This document shows positions 1-11,575 of a DNA stretch of 64,000 bases, one piece after another (position 1 is the first letter of the stretch; each line of letters begins with the position of its first letter). A model generated the notes under the pieces. It was given only the letters and a program-made list of their open reading frames with translations, was not told the origin of the DNA and ran no database searches. The stretch is from Sambucus nigra (Eukaryota > Streptophyta > Magnoliopsida > Dipsacales > Adoxaceae), in contig OX422213.1 of the NCBI GenBank assembly GCA_949130495.1, positions 56,139,678 through 56,203,677 on the forward strand. Direction: 5' to 3'. The translations under genes were made by a program, and so were the position numbers.

Positions 1-780
1 TGGAAGATTGTTGAAGATTATATTCATAATGGACAACTTCCAGCCATTAGATATATAGACTTTTTTAAGAAAGGTGCCACTCCTAAGACTCCCAATTATA
101 ACATGACCTACCTTTGTAGAAATCACGTTTTAGACAAATCCTATACTGAGCTCCAAGTATTTGACTCAGAATGACTTAGATCTAGAGGAACTGATAGGAA
201 GTTCCAATTCCTAACCTTTGAACTCTTTCAAGCAAGAATCCAAGGATTACATAGACCTCAGAATAATATTAACATATTATGTTGTTTAGTAGACAAAAGA
301 TGGAAAGATTTTGAGAAAAACCTTATTGGGATAGCCCAATTAGAAATGTCAGACAACATAGGATACTTTAATGTCATTCTGGCATTTACAGTAACTGTAG
401 ACACAGCCAAACATTTTAAGTTAATCTTATATGCTAGTAGCTATGAAGACTATATTATCCCAGACGCTAATATAAATATAGAATTCCAAAGCTATGTGAA
501 GTTCTTCCAACTTCCTTATGAAGGAATGCAATCAGAAATTCCTAGCGATAGACTTAATGAAGAAATCTTAGTTAGAACCAATGTTTCAGACTATAATCAT
601 ACTTACAGTATTAGGAATACTGGACCTATGAAAGAAAAAAGCTAAGACCCTCTGTCAATTGCCAGAATTTCAAAAAACTATGACTATACAAAATAAACCT
701 TTGTTTATTAATCAAGACGACGTCACTGGAAATGTTACCATCCAGTTTGGTCCTCCTAAGATTATCAATAAGAATATCTA
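1..780 (+). pseudogene. Caulimovirid movement-protein region, 5' truncated
   Basis: Open from base 1 in frame 1 except for an in-frame TGA at 172-174; it ends with a TAA at 643-645. The reading continues in frame 2 to a TAG at 779, so a frameshift lies in the A-rich run at about 631-640. The content fits the 30K-type cell-to-cell movement domain at the start of the polyprotein (patterned after LYASSYEDYIIPD and following segments). This identification rests mainly on position upstream of the coat domain. The protein would act at plasmodesmata. The beginning lies outside the window. Confidence 0.6.
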
Positions 781-781
781 G

Positions 782-2650
782 ACTGAAGAAATTAGATTTA
801 GGAATATGGGAGAAGCCATAATTAATGATCCTTCAGAAGGAGAATGTAGTAGTAAGACTAGTGCTAGTTTACTAAGACAATCCCCAGTAATGATTATACC
901 TAGAAGATCATTTGAACAAAAAGACTTAATTAAAGAAAAAGCTAGGATACAAAACTTTAGAAATGAACCCTCAGAATTGGATATGAAGATATTTAAAGAT
1001 AACCTTAAGAAAAGCCATTCATTTAGATTTCAAGAAAGAGAAAGATTTAATATGATAGCCCAAGACCGCATATTAAAATTAAAAGAATCTAAGAATACAA
1101 AAGAACTTCTTAAAAACCTAAGACTAATAGAAGAAGGAGAACAAAGATTAATGCGAGCTATACAAGTAGAACCTAGTAAACAAGAGATAGGAAGTAGTAG
1201 TAGGCTAGAAGATGCTCCTAGACTTTTTAGTAAACCAATAGGAATAAATATTCCTATATACGCAAGCACCGTAATTAAGACTAAACCTGATTATATAAAA
1301 GACTTTCCCACTAGTGACAAGAGTTTCACTCCTATTAAGACTATGGCAAGCCAAGCCATAAATTCAGTAGGTATATACCTTAACCTAGATAATGTTCAAG
1401 ATAGGAAGAAGGCCTTAGATGAATGGCGTAATCAGATGAACATGTGTTTTGCATCAAATGAGCAATGGGATGCAAGTTTATGTAAGCAGTACGCTGAGTA
1501 ATCCATTAGAGGTATTGCAAAAGATTACTTAGATAGTTTAAGAAAGGCTACATATGAAGACTCCTTAGCAAAGGTTGAGAAGATGAAAGCAAAGTTAGAA
1601 GAAAGATAAATCGAAGAATATATTCAATTGTTTACTTCAAAATTCATTGGAGCTGGACATCTAGCTCAAATCAATGAACAAGACCTAAAAAAAACTAAGT
1701 TATCCCTCCTTAGCATTTGCAAATTAGATAAGATAAATGAATATAACAATAATTATGAGCAACTATATTACCAAATTAAAGAATTTAGAGAGACCTTAAA
1801 AGATGAATACTTTAGAAAGATACCAGCCATATGACAAATCCTAATTAATGAATATAGGAATTGGGCAGGAGTAGCTGGAGTTAAGAACAACTCCCTTAGT
1901 GAAATAATCAATTTCTCCAAAGACCATATCATATCTAAGAGACGTGATATAACTCAAGGAAAGTTGATAGAAGAGACTTTCAAGCAGATCCCTCCAATCA
2001 AAGACAAAAGAGACATCGCTCCAATCCAATGGGGATGTAGAAGTGACTCTAAGAAATTTAAAAAGAAATTAGAATGGAAGCATAGGAAGTTTAAGACTAA
2101 ACCTTTAGGATTTTCAAAGAAGTATAAATTTAGACAATCTACTACCTTTAGAGAAAAGAATCCTAAGACTAAGAAAAATAGATTTAACCAAAGAAGATAC
2201 TTTAAGAAGAATACTAGTAAATACAAGAAGGTCCCTAATTATAGGAAAGACAAAGATATAGCTCAATCTAAGACTGCCATCAAAGAATGTTGGACTTGCG
2301 GCAAAGAAGGACACTTTGCTAAAGACTGCCCTAATAAAAAAGATAAAGAAGGTATTAAGATCATTAATACAATATTAGACTATGCAGATCAAGAAGAGTT
2401 AGACATCCTATCTGCTATAGAAATATGAGATATAGAAGATGATGATAATACTAGTATCTATAGTGCATATACATACAGTGATTCAAAAGACTATAGTGAT
2501 ACTAATGAGTATGAAGACTCTCAGGATACTCTAGACTTGTATATGATGCAGAATAATCAAGACGATTTAGATAATGAATATATAGACTTTGAAGAAGCTT
2601 GGTATAAGTGTATATTAAGCCCATTTTTAAAGAAAAAGATGGACAGTTAG
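782..2650 (+). pseudogene. Caulimovirid coat-protein region with zinc knuckle
   Basis: One frame (frame 2) with in-frame stops at about 1499, 1607, 1832 and 2426 and no frameshift seen. The N-terminal part (806-1501) is highly charged. The middle (1628-1834) fits the capsid core. From 1964 there is a strongly basic Lys/Arg-rich tract, followed by the CX2CX4HX4C knuckle CWTCGKEGHFAKDC at 2288-2329, which binds RNA during packaging. After the knuckle comes an acidic Asp/Glu/Ser/Tyr-rich tail (2430-2640), as in many caulimovirid coat proteins. The stops make it non-functional. Basic tract plus knuckle plus following protease make the call firm. Confidence 0.8.
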
Positions 2651-2920
2651 TAATCCTGAGTTACTAACATATATACCTTGATGTTACTTTGATGAAAGAC
2701 ATTATTGCACATTGTAAAGAAATGTAGCAAAAAAGACTTTAGATGCGGAGAATGCTTTGAGATTATACGAACATAATTGTTTATGGTTTGTGTTATTTGT
2801 CAATTACACTACCATGAAGAATGTTGAAGAACTAGATTTAGAGCAATTTATACTAGTCAATATGACGCTCAAATAGACTTAGATATTAAAACATATTATC
2901 AAGACAATATTGCCAAAAGA
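2651..2920 (+). other. Decayed linker between coat and protease
   Basis: Coding remnant with several stops in all three frames; short open bits continue the polyprotein in shifted frames. No separate gene or motif is recognisable. Confidence 0.4.
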
Positions 2921-3616
2921 TTGCAAGAAAATGAAGATTTCAAAGGAAAGAGAATTTCCTATGATTTAGAAGAATACCATTCTGATAGTAGTTCAGAAGA
3001 CCAAATACCCTTAGATTTTATAAATAAACCTCAGAAAGGAATATCTATTCTAAAAAAGAACAATTTAGGAATTTCTACTAAACCACATGCTTGTTTTGTA
3101 GAATTATTTATTCAACATAAAGACTATCCTAAAAGACTTTCAGTTTTTATAGATACAGGGTGCTCTCAGAGTATTTGTAAGGCTAATGCCTTCAGTGAAG
3201 ACTATTTTTTAGAAATTACTCAAGAAATATATGGTAAAGTGGCTAATGGAGATCCATTTACCTTATATTTTCTGACTATTCCTATTTATTTTAAATTAGG
3301 AAATCAGACCAACAAAATTGTTAATCATCGATTTTGGATAATGGATCCTCGTCCTAGTTTCACAGAAAATATTATTTTAGGGCAAGACTTTATTAGTAAA
3401 TATCATCCTTATACTCAGTATAAAGATAAGATATTAATTAGTGATACAGAGGAATTTCATATTAAAGCCCCTCTAATAGATCACAAGACTGCCTTTGACC
3501 TTATGCAGGTCAAACCCAATTATAGACCTATAAAACATCAGAGTTCTTCAGCTGAGCATAGTGGACCTAGACCTACAAAACAACAAGAATCCTTAAAAAT
3601 TACTAAGCCCTTATAA
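2921..3616 (+). pseudogene. Caulimovirid aspartic protease domain
   Basis: Open stretch of 231 codons in the same frame as the coat region. It contains the retroviral-type aspartic protease signature FIDTGCSQSICKANAF (about 3143-3190) and, about 70 residues later, the second conserved loop with IILGQDFI. The enzyme would dimerise and cut the polyprotein. The catalytic Asp-Thr-Gly is intact, but the ORF is only a segment of the broken polyprotein (stops at 3614 and about 3794), and its first Met is not a true start. Confidence 0.85.
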
Positions 3617-3796
3617 AAAGAATGTAAGTGTCCAGACCAAAGGTGTTATAAGCAAATATCTCTTATACAACAAGACATTTTAGATCAAGCCCAACAAACC
3701 TTATTACAGGTTCAAGCTATATCCAAACAGAAGAAAATGGATATAGAAGTAGAAAAGAAAAAGATTAGGAAACTAGCAGAGCCTACTTTAGGATAA

Positions 3797-5160
3797 AATC
3801 CCATCGCTAAATGGAATAAAGACCAAAGCTATTGTGAAATCATCCCAATTAACCTAGACGCCACTGTCAATGGTGGAACTTATAAGAAAGGATATTCACA
3901 AGAAGACAGAGAAGAATTCAAGAAAGACATAGATGAAATGCTTAAGTTAGGAATTATTAGAGAAAGTAAAAGTAGACATAATAGCCTTGCCTTTTATATT
4001 CAAAATGAGTCTGAACGTAAAAGAGGAAAAAGACGCATGATTATAGATTATAGACAATTAAATGAGAATTGTGAATTTGATACTTATAAGATACCAGACA
4101 AGAATAATTTGATCAATTTGATTGAAGATAGAATTATATTCAATAAGTTTGATTGCAAATCAGGCTTCGGGCAAATTAAGATGCATCCAAACAGTATTAC
4201 TTGGACAGTCTTTAGTGTTCCCCAAGGAAAATACGAATGGCTAGTAATGCCATTTGGATACTTGAATGCTCCTCAAGTTTTCCAAAGAAGAATGGATAAT
4301 ATATTTAGACCTTATTCATAATTTTGTCTTGTTTACATAGATGATATTCTTGTAGCAAGTAAGACTGAGATAGAGCATGTATACCATCTTAAAAAGATTA
4401 TTTTAGAATTAGACAAACATGGTATTGTTATTTCTGAAAGGAAAATGCAATTATTTCAGACTGAAATAGACTTTGTGGGAATGCATATTAATAAAGAAAA
4501 ATTATCCTTGGCAGAATACATAACTAAGAAGATTCTTGAGTTTTCATATCAACTCAAAGATAGAAAATAATTACAATCATTTTTAGGATTTCTTAATTGT
4601 GCTGCAGACTTTATTAAAGACCTTGCTTCAAAAAGACAAAGCTCAATATCCAAATTAAAAGGAACAGAAAAAACCAATCCATTTTATTGGACTAAAGATG
4701 ATTTTGAAGTCATAAGACAAATTAAAGATGCAGTCAAGAATATTCCTTTACTTGAACTGCCTAATGCAGAAGACCAGTTTATAGTAGAAACATATGCTTC
4801 TGATAAACAATGGGGAGCAGTATACTTTGCCATTGATCATCACATAAAAAAGAAGAAATTGGGTAAACATAGTTCTAGAACCTTACAGACCCAGAAACAA
4901 GATACACTGCCCATGAAAAAGAAGTTTTAGCCATAGTAAGGGCAATAGAAAAATATATGCTATTTCTTATGCCTAAACATTTTACTGTTTATACTGGCTC
5001 TTCTTATGCAGTAAAATTTAGAGATTTAGACTTGTCCAAATTAATGACTAATAGACTAATTAGATGGCAATAATTTCTTAATGGTTATGACTTATCTGTT
5101 ATACATATTAAGGGAAGTAAAAATACCATTCCAGACACTATATCAAGAGAGTCAATGTTT
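3797..5160 (+). pseudogene. Caulimovirid reverse transcriptase and RNase H
   Basis: RT fingers/palm segments (RMIIDYRQLN, DCKSGFGQIKMHP, MPFGYLNAPQVFQRRMD) are followed by the catalytic YIDDILVAS at 4334-4360. Thumb and connection follow, then an RNase H-like region ending near 5150. In-frame stops lie at 4319 (just before the catalytic box) and about 4568. A frameshift near 4885 moves the RNase H part to frame 1, with another stop near 5071. The enzyme would copy pregenomic RNA primed by tRNA. Length and motif order are normal for the family; the stops and frameshift make it dead. Confidence 0.9.
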
Positions 5161-5832
5161 GTTAACACTAATATGATTGCATATTTTATGTTGCAAACAG
5201 AAGACCTAGAAGACATGAGCTCCTCTGTAATGAATAGACTAAACAGGGAAGACATTGCAGACTATCTTAGATGCGTAAGACCAAATTCTAGTGTAACGCA
5301 AAGACAGACTCATATTCAAGACTCTCAAGAAAGACCAATCCTAGAGAACTTTGATGATATCTTGGTTCCTCCAGGAAAATCTAGACAAGAGATTATTGCT
5401 CAAAATAATCTTATTGGGAGGATGTACTTTCTCCAATATAGACCCGATCAAAGATACCCAGACTTGATAAAATTTAGACGAGATTTTTCAGAAGGCGAAA
5501 ATACTCTTATAGACGCCATATGGTGGAATGTGAAGAATAAATTATGGATCGAGTTCAAACAAAATTTGGTAGCCATTGTCAGATTCATGAGGATACAAAG
5601 ACTTGCAGTTACCCAGCTCAGTGATACTGCTATGCCTAGACCTCAGACCCAGACTTATGCTCAAACTCTTGGAGAAACCTCTAAAACTAGACCTACTGAT
5701 TTTTGTTATCAGAAAAAGACTTTTAAGACAAAGATTGTTATACCATTTGATCATAATAATCTACTATTAGCAGTAGACTTTAAAAAAGAAACTAATAACA
5801 TTATTGATCATTTTAATATGTTATTATCATAA
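5155..5832 (+). pseudogene. C-terminal extension of the pararetroviral polymerase
   Basis: An uninterrupted 225-codon stretch in frame 1, the same frame as the RNase H part; the first Met falls at the RNase H end, so it is probably the polyprotein C-terminus and not a separate gene. It ends with TAA at 5830. No motif assigns a function. The middle (WWNVKNKLWIEFKQNLVAI) resembles in composition a segment of the movement region near base 290 (CCLVDKRWKDFEKNLIGIAQ), so duplication of a domain is possible. Confidence 0.5.
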
Positions 5833-6440
5833 ATAAATGGAGATGCCTTAATGATCAAAGGTTTCTTCAAAGACATTCCAAAAATATATCTTTTTAGAAA
5901 ATCAGATATGGCTTATATAACTCTTGCAGACCATGGGTTCATTAGACTCGTTCAGATAAAAGATATTGAAGGTAGTCCATGAGTATTGTTGCTCTTGGAA
6001 AAATAGTCCATGAGTATGTTCAGAAGGTAGAAAACTTCCTTCCTCTATTTGCTAGAATCTACCAGATTGCTCCAAGTTCCTGTAGAGGAATGAGAGTTGA
6101 AGGATTTAGACTTATTAGATTTTCTAATTATATATTCGAAGATGTTGAGATTTTATCAGAAAATGAGACTAAAGAATTAATTGTTGATAAGTCCAAGCTC
6201 CAGATTTCTCAAGCCATGGAGATAATTGAAATCATGGAGTTATTGGCAGGAGAAGACAGGTGGTACACTGCCTACCACAAAGAAGACCTGATAATCCAAG
6301 ATGATGAGCCATTCAATTGAAGGCTCAAGAAAAAATCCAAAGAAATGGTAGAGATAGCTTTGCCAGCTAGCCTTAGAACTGTAGGCCTCATTGATGAATT
6401 TTTCGACAATGTCCTACCAAACCAAGACAAGTAAGAAGAA
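5833..6440 (+). pseudogene. Downstream pararetroviral ORF, function unknown
   Basis: Coding continues after the polymerase in frame 1 (about 5845-5980), then in frame 3 from an ATG at 5979 to a stop at 6318, and further in the same frame to about 6432. The shift lies beside a duplicated TAGTCCATGAGTAT (about 5971 and 6007). A second small ORF after the polyprotein is known in some florendoviruses and a transactivator occupies this position in several other genera. I see no motif that decides between them. Confidence 0.45.
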
Positions 6441-6759
6441 GACACGGATGGAAAAAAGACGAGCCCCTCATTAGCTGAAGAATTATTGAAGACAGAAGAT
6501 GCCCTGTGCTAGAACTATGCAAGACGACAAGACTACAATTAAATTCCCCTGCAGCTCAGACATGCCCCACACGGGCCTCCGGATTGCTTCTTTTCATAAA
6601 GAAGAAAAAGACCCTTGCAAAGACGTTAGGTTAGAATTATTGCTAGACGACATATTTACTTTATGTATGGAAAATAGTATAAGACTTTAATAATTTGTAT
6701 CTCTTTAAACCAGATCTCTTTTGATAGCCTGTTAGTAGTCGATTGTAATGCCCTTGTGC

Positions 6760-6767
6760 TATAAAAG
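6760..6767 (+). promoter_or_regulatory. TATA box of the pregenomic RNA promoter
   Basis: TATAAAAG, preceded by a GC-containing region and followed by a second ATAAAA-like stretch at about 6788. It lies 165 bases before AATAAA at 6925, the layout of the 35S-type promoter/leader of caulimovirids, in which the polymerase passes the polyA signal once. Transcription start would fall at about 6790. Confidence 0.6.
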
Positions 6768-6924
6768 GGAGCGTCCAGTTGAGTTCTATAAAATGTAGAG
6801 TTAGAGAGTGATCAGTGGTTAGACTTCTAGAGATAGTGTATGCTTGTAATAAGTAATATGTATATGCGTGAGTAAACCTATCATAGTTAGGGGATAGGGG
6901 ATAGTTTTATTACTTATGCTATAC

Positions 6925-6930
6925 AATAAA
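6925..6930 (+). terminator. Polyadenylation signal
   Basis: AATAAA downstream of the TATA box in the intergenic region, position consistent with 3' end formation of pregenomic RNA. Confidence 0.5.
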
Positions 6931-7330
6931 AGTATTCTCATTTCCAGAATCTCTTATGTTGAGTTGTTATTATTTTCCAAATTGTCTCCAACTTTATGTT
7001 CATAGAGGAATATTGTGTGGAACCTCTAGTGTAGCACACAAGGTGTTATACTGCTGAACCTCCATCAGGTGCCGATTAGCCGTGAGCCATTAGCCAGGTG
7101 GGCGTTAGGCATGAAGGCATACAGGCAGAAAATAGATTCAAAGACAAAATAGTGGATTGAGGTGCGACACATAAAGAGGGAGTTGTAGGAGGCCGAGATC
7201 GGAGAAGAATAGTAACAAGGCTGAAGAGACAAAGGGAATAAGATAAAGATATTGCAGACCAGAAGGAAGGTATAACTCGAACCAAACCCTTAACTATTTT
7301 TACATATTATTTCTTTAAAAAGAATCTTAT

Positions 7331-8062
7331 ATGATCTTACAAATCACTAAAGACTTTTTAGAATTTGTTAATCAAACAAGTTTAGACTTAATTAGAGAAA
7401 TTCAAGACTTGACTCTTACAGACACTAAAGATAAAGAGCTTATAGAATCTACTTTAATATACGCAGGTGGTACTTTTAAATACATAGACCAAATCATTGA
7501 GTGGTTAGGAAGAGAAGTACCTATAATAGAAATAATTAGAACAGGGATCCGTGATCTCTTTAGACAAAAATTAAGAACTGTAGATTTTTTAGAAGAACTA
7601 TCAAGACCTGAAAAATATCAAGAATACACTAGGATACTTGAAGACAAGATAGACGTATTAAAATTTATTAGAAGTAAAAGGTTAGCTGAAACAAATGCTA
7701 CTTTAATTAGAGCCGGAGGAATCCGCCCTCTCCTTAAAAACGTAGAGACAATTGCCCCTAGAACATACCGTAGATTTTTATCATCTTATGGTGATAATAA
7801 TTTAGACGAATTTATAGATAACGATATATTTGATATTATTAATCAAGTATATAAAGAAACTAGACAGATAAATCCAAGATACCGTATAAGGTATTTAAGA
7901 CTAGAATATTTTTCATCAAAACCTCTTTCTATTTCCAGACTTCCTGAAGAAACTATTTATATAGGCAATCCTCGCTATTCAAAACTCCAGTACGATAGTG
8001 ACGGAAGAAGCTTAAGAAGTAGCTGTAGCTCTGAAACTTCTAAACTTAGACTTCCAGATTAA
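7331..8062 (+). CDS. Intact first ORF of the pararetroviral genome unit (243 aa), function unknown
   Basis: ATG at 7331 follows an A/T-rich leader; 243 codons without a break, ending TAA at 8060. It is the only uninterrupted long reading frame of the viral insert. The product is charged and mostly helical in appearance, with an Arg/Ser-rich C-terminus. In the circular genome it would sit between the leader and the movement protein, so it is either a separate ORF1 or the N-terminus of the polyprotein before decay. No conserved motif was recognised. Codon and base use match the rest of the insert. Confidence 0.6.
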   Translation: MILQITKDFLEFVNQTSLDLIREIQDLTLTDTKDKELIESTLIYAGGTFKYIDQIIEWLGREVPIIEIIRTGIRDLFRQKLRTVDFLEELSRPEKYQEYTRILEDKIDVLKFIRSKRLAETNATLIRAGGIRPLLKNVETIAPRTYRRFLSSYGDNNLDEFIDNDIFDIINQVYKETRQINPRYRIRYLRLEYFSSKPLSISRLPEETIYIGNPRYSKLQYDSDGRSLRSSCSSETSKLRLPD

Positions 8063-8210
8063 TTAAGCGATAAAACAAGCTTAAAAGACCTTAGAAATCA
8101 TTGAGGTAAAACTTTATATTCCCTAAAACTTAAAAGAAGTTAAAAGACATTGCGGTCCCAAAAGGCGGTCCATAAAAGACAAACGTGGTCCTAAGACTTA
8201 TTGGACATTA

Positions 8211-8234
8211 GCTAATCCGCATGCTAATCCGCAT
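8211..8234 (+). repeat. Tandem 12-bp duplication at the viral insert edge
   Basis: GCTAATCCGCAT occurs twice head to tail just before the microsatellite. It marks the last sequence that can belong to the viral insert; it may be filler DNA made at the integration joint. Confidence 0.6.
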
Positions 8235-8255
8235 AGAACGATCAGCATGAGAGTC

Positions 8256-8403
<148 letters not shown>

Positions 8404-8482
8404 TACATGCATTAGAAACTCTCGATGTATTTATTAGATTCTTATATTTCATTTTGACTATTTATTTAACAGTATCTTAAAG

Positions 8483-8780
8483 GGACCTCACTTAACATAC
8501 TTTAAAAATGGATCATTTTTTAAGAACTCATAAAAAATCGGCTCAAAATATTTATTTTTTGCTATTTAAAAAAAATAAGTAAAAATATATCAGTGTTTAA
8601 GCTGCTTAAAAACTGAGATATTTTGATCAAATTTTTTAAGATAGCAAAAAAAATATTTTGAGCTGATTTCTTTTTATGGATTCCTTGGAATGTTTAAAAA
8701 CCATAAAAAATAAGCTCTAAAATATTTTTTCACTATTTTAGAAAAAATAGTCCATTTTTTAGAGCTCTTAAGTGAGGTCC
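8483..8780. mobile_element. Foldback MITE-like element, 298 bp
   Basis: Perfect 13-bp terminal inverted repeats GGACCTCACTTAA (8483-8495) and TTAAGTGAGGTCC (8768-8780), with imperfect inverted repetition running inward (A/T-rich arms containing the motif AAAATATTTTTTxxCTATTT). No coding capacity and no clear target duplication. The right edge shows a further AGAGGTCC copy, so the true border may be about 8 bases farther out. It sits between two TA microsatellites. Superfamily unknown. Confidence 0.7.
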
Positions 8781-8802
8781 AGAGGTCCATTTTAGAGACG
8801 TG

Positions 8803-9585
<783 letters not shown>

Positions 9586-9937
9586 AAGCTCTCCAAAATA
9601 ACATGCCTATGAACGTACTCATTTTTTTAAAACAGTAAAAAATGTATATTTTATTCAAACTTATTATATATTATCTACATAATAAGGAGATCATCTAAAA
9701 AAAAACCATCAAAAATTCAACTCAAAAGTGGATGAAATAATGGTAAAAACTTGAACGGCAGAAAATTTTCATATATACCCACTTTTCATCTCACCCATTT
9801 TCATGTTGAATTTTTTATGATTATATTTTTAGAAGATCTCCTTACTATGTAGATCATATATATCGAGTTTGAGTAGAAAATTCATTTTTTTACTATTTTA
9901 GAAAAATGGGTATGCTCATAGATATGTTGAAGAGCCT
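9586..9937. mobile_element. Foldback MITE, about 352 bp with long inverted arms
   Basis: The left arm (about 9586-9721) and right arm (about 9806-9937) are inverted copies over roughly 120-135 bases, matching for most positions from the AGCTCTCC / GAAGAGCCT ends inward to TCAAAAATTCAAC / GTTGAATTTTTTATGA. The middle is a short loop and nothing codes. The long-arm foldback shape is typical of non-autonomous DNA elements. Target duplication is unclear. Confidence 0.8.
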
Positions 9938-10938
9938 GACTGTATATATATAATCTTGATGTAATAAAAAAGAAAATAAAAAAATATGTCACTGAAATAT
10001 CCCAATATGATATTTGACATGAAAGCTATGGAAGATGGAGTTAAGATGAAAGTTAAGAGAGGCATACCTATGGAATAAAGTATGGTTATCAATGTAACTG
10101 GCGATAATGGAAGGTAGGATGGGTTTTTAGAAATGCCAAATTTTTATTGCTAATTAACAAACACCCATCACTTGGGGTTATATTGAACCCATTATTGTGG
10201 GTTTATTAAAAGTGGGGGTTTTAAACAAAAAATATGGGTTTATTCAAAAACACCCCTACTCATTTAATATAACCAAAATCATCAGATGATTATATAAGAA
10301 GAGTTAAGTACATTTTAATGTTAATTGTAAAACCAAATTTTAAGTAAATAATGCGTCATATAACTAAAAAAAATTAATGTGCGGTCACATGCGTGATTTA
10401 ATTCTATCAATTTTTAAAATTCTTGTGCCCCTCTCTTAATTTTTCCGTATAGTCTTCTCTTGTCCCTAATCCACATATCATAATATGCATGATATTTGTT
10501 TTGCATAAACCATACAATGTTTCGATCAAGTTAATGAAAATATAAATATTTCATGCAATATATTAAAGGTGTTAATAAGCAAACTCAAAACAAGTTAAAT
10601 TCAAAAATTTAATCTGAGTGGGGCACAAGCCATTGCAGGGGTTTCTAGGGTGGGAGCCCCCGTATTTTTTTTAGAGTTATTTTTATGTTTTTACAAATAC
10701 TTAATCGATAATTTTTATTTTTAAACAATTATAACTGGAATAAAATAACATCAGATACAATAGCGCAAATTCAAAGCCCCGTCTTGTATTTGAGGTATTG
10801 TATTCAATTGAAACAAGAGCCAAAATCATTAAAATTAGTAATTCACCACTTCAAGTTGCAAAATTCTAAATAAAAACCATATCAAATTAACTCAAACATT
10901 AAATCAAACATTAAATCATAAAATGTTTAGACTAAATC
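9938..10938. other. AT-rich DNA without genes
   Basis: No gene recognised. At 10160-10255 there are short G/C-rich repeats of the type CACCCATCACTTGGGG and GTGGGTTTATT that may fold back, too short to assign. From about 10612 it grades into the possible element described next. Confidence 0.45.
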
Positions 10939-11575
10939 TATCCCCCGCACTTTCTTATAAATTGTTTAGCCTAAATCAAACATTACGTCATAAACTGTTT
11001 AGACTAAATATTTACCTAAATCATAAATCATAACCATATTTACCTAAGTTGTTTAGGCTAAACAAATAAACTAATCATAACAAATAAATAAACAAACAAA
11101 TAAGATAATCATAAACTAACCATAACAAATAAATATTTACCTAAACTAACCACAGGTGGTGCGAGGCAGCACAACAACACAGTGCTGGAGGTGCTGGCGG
11201 CGGGGGAGAGTGTCGGAATGATGGGACATCAGTGGCACCGACGAGAGGTGGTGGGAACATCAGGGACGCCGACGGGAGGTGCTGAGAGGGAGGGGTATTT
11301 GGGTTTTGATTTTTTTTTGTTCAGGTTTGATTTTTACAGAATAAGAAAGTGCGGGGGATAAGAGTGTGAGGGAGTTCTTTGCTTAGGTTTTAAACTGTTT
11401 AAGTTTTATCTATTTTTATTTTTTAACCTAACCTTTTAGGTATTTATTATTGCATATTTACCCCTAACTTTGTAATTCTTTTAAGATCTTTAGGGGGGCA
11501 CTTGCCCCTCCCAACCACCCCCCGCACCCCCCGCACCCCCCCAAAAAAAAACTTTCTCCACTGGGTAAAATCTAA
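10612..11575. mobile_element. Possible degenerate non-autonomous DNA transposon
   Basis: The ends resemble each other in inverted sense: ATTTAATCTGAGTGGGG near 10607-10625 and CCACTGGGTAAAATCT near 11560-11573, each followed inward by G-rich or C-rich tracts (GGGTGGGAGCCCCC; CCACCCCCCGCACCCCCC). The interior has repeated AAATCAAACATTA / GTTTAGxCTAAAT units and a GC-rich patch at 11150-11290. No ORF. Weak ends, so only a suggestion. Confidence 0.3.
10939..11360. repeat. 20-bp perfect inverted repeat enclosing 382 bp
   Basis: TATCCCCCGCACTTTCTTAT at 10939-10958 is exactly inverted at 11341-11360. If the outer TA is a target duplication, this would be a 418-bp Tc1/mariner-type (Stowaway-like) insertion nested in the larger element; otherwise it is an internal arm of that element. 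Confidence 0.55.

Larger units (their letters stand above)
6441..7330 (+). other. Pararetroviral intergenic region
   Basis: Non-coding stretch between the downstream ORF and the next ORF start. It holds a TATA box and a polyA signal in the order expected for a terminally redundant pregenomic RNA. A tRNA-Met primer site, expected in this family, was not recognised. Short ORFs here, including one on the minus strand, are judged accidental. Confidence 0.6.
1..8245 (+). mobile_element. Endogenous pararetrovirus (Caulimoviridae), decayed and circularly permuted
   Basis: Integrated caulimovirid DNA, cut by the window edge on the left. Order seen: movement protein (from its middle), coat protein with a zinc knuckle, aspartic protease, RT, RNase H, a further C-terminal region, a downstream ORF, a non-coding region with TATA box and polyA signal, then another ORF start (7331-8062) that would precede the movement protein in a circular genome. 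From about 646 to 4880 the coding frame is the same (frame 2), so the ancestor had one fused polyprotein, as in petuviruses and florendoviruses. No LTRs or integrase are present, as expected for this family. The right end runs into a CT/CA/TA microsatellite. Genus is not certain. Confidence 0.88.

Noticed and set aside
6499..6690. 63-codon plus-strand ORF before the viral promoter
   Set aside because: No family, different frame from the preceding ORF, in the intergenic region.
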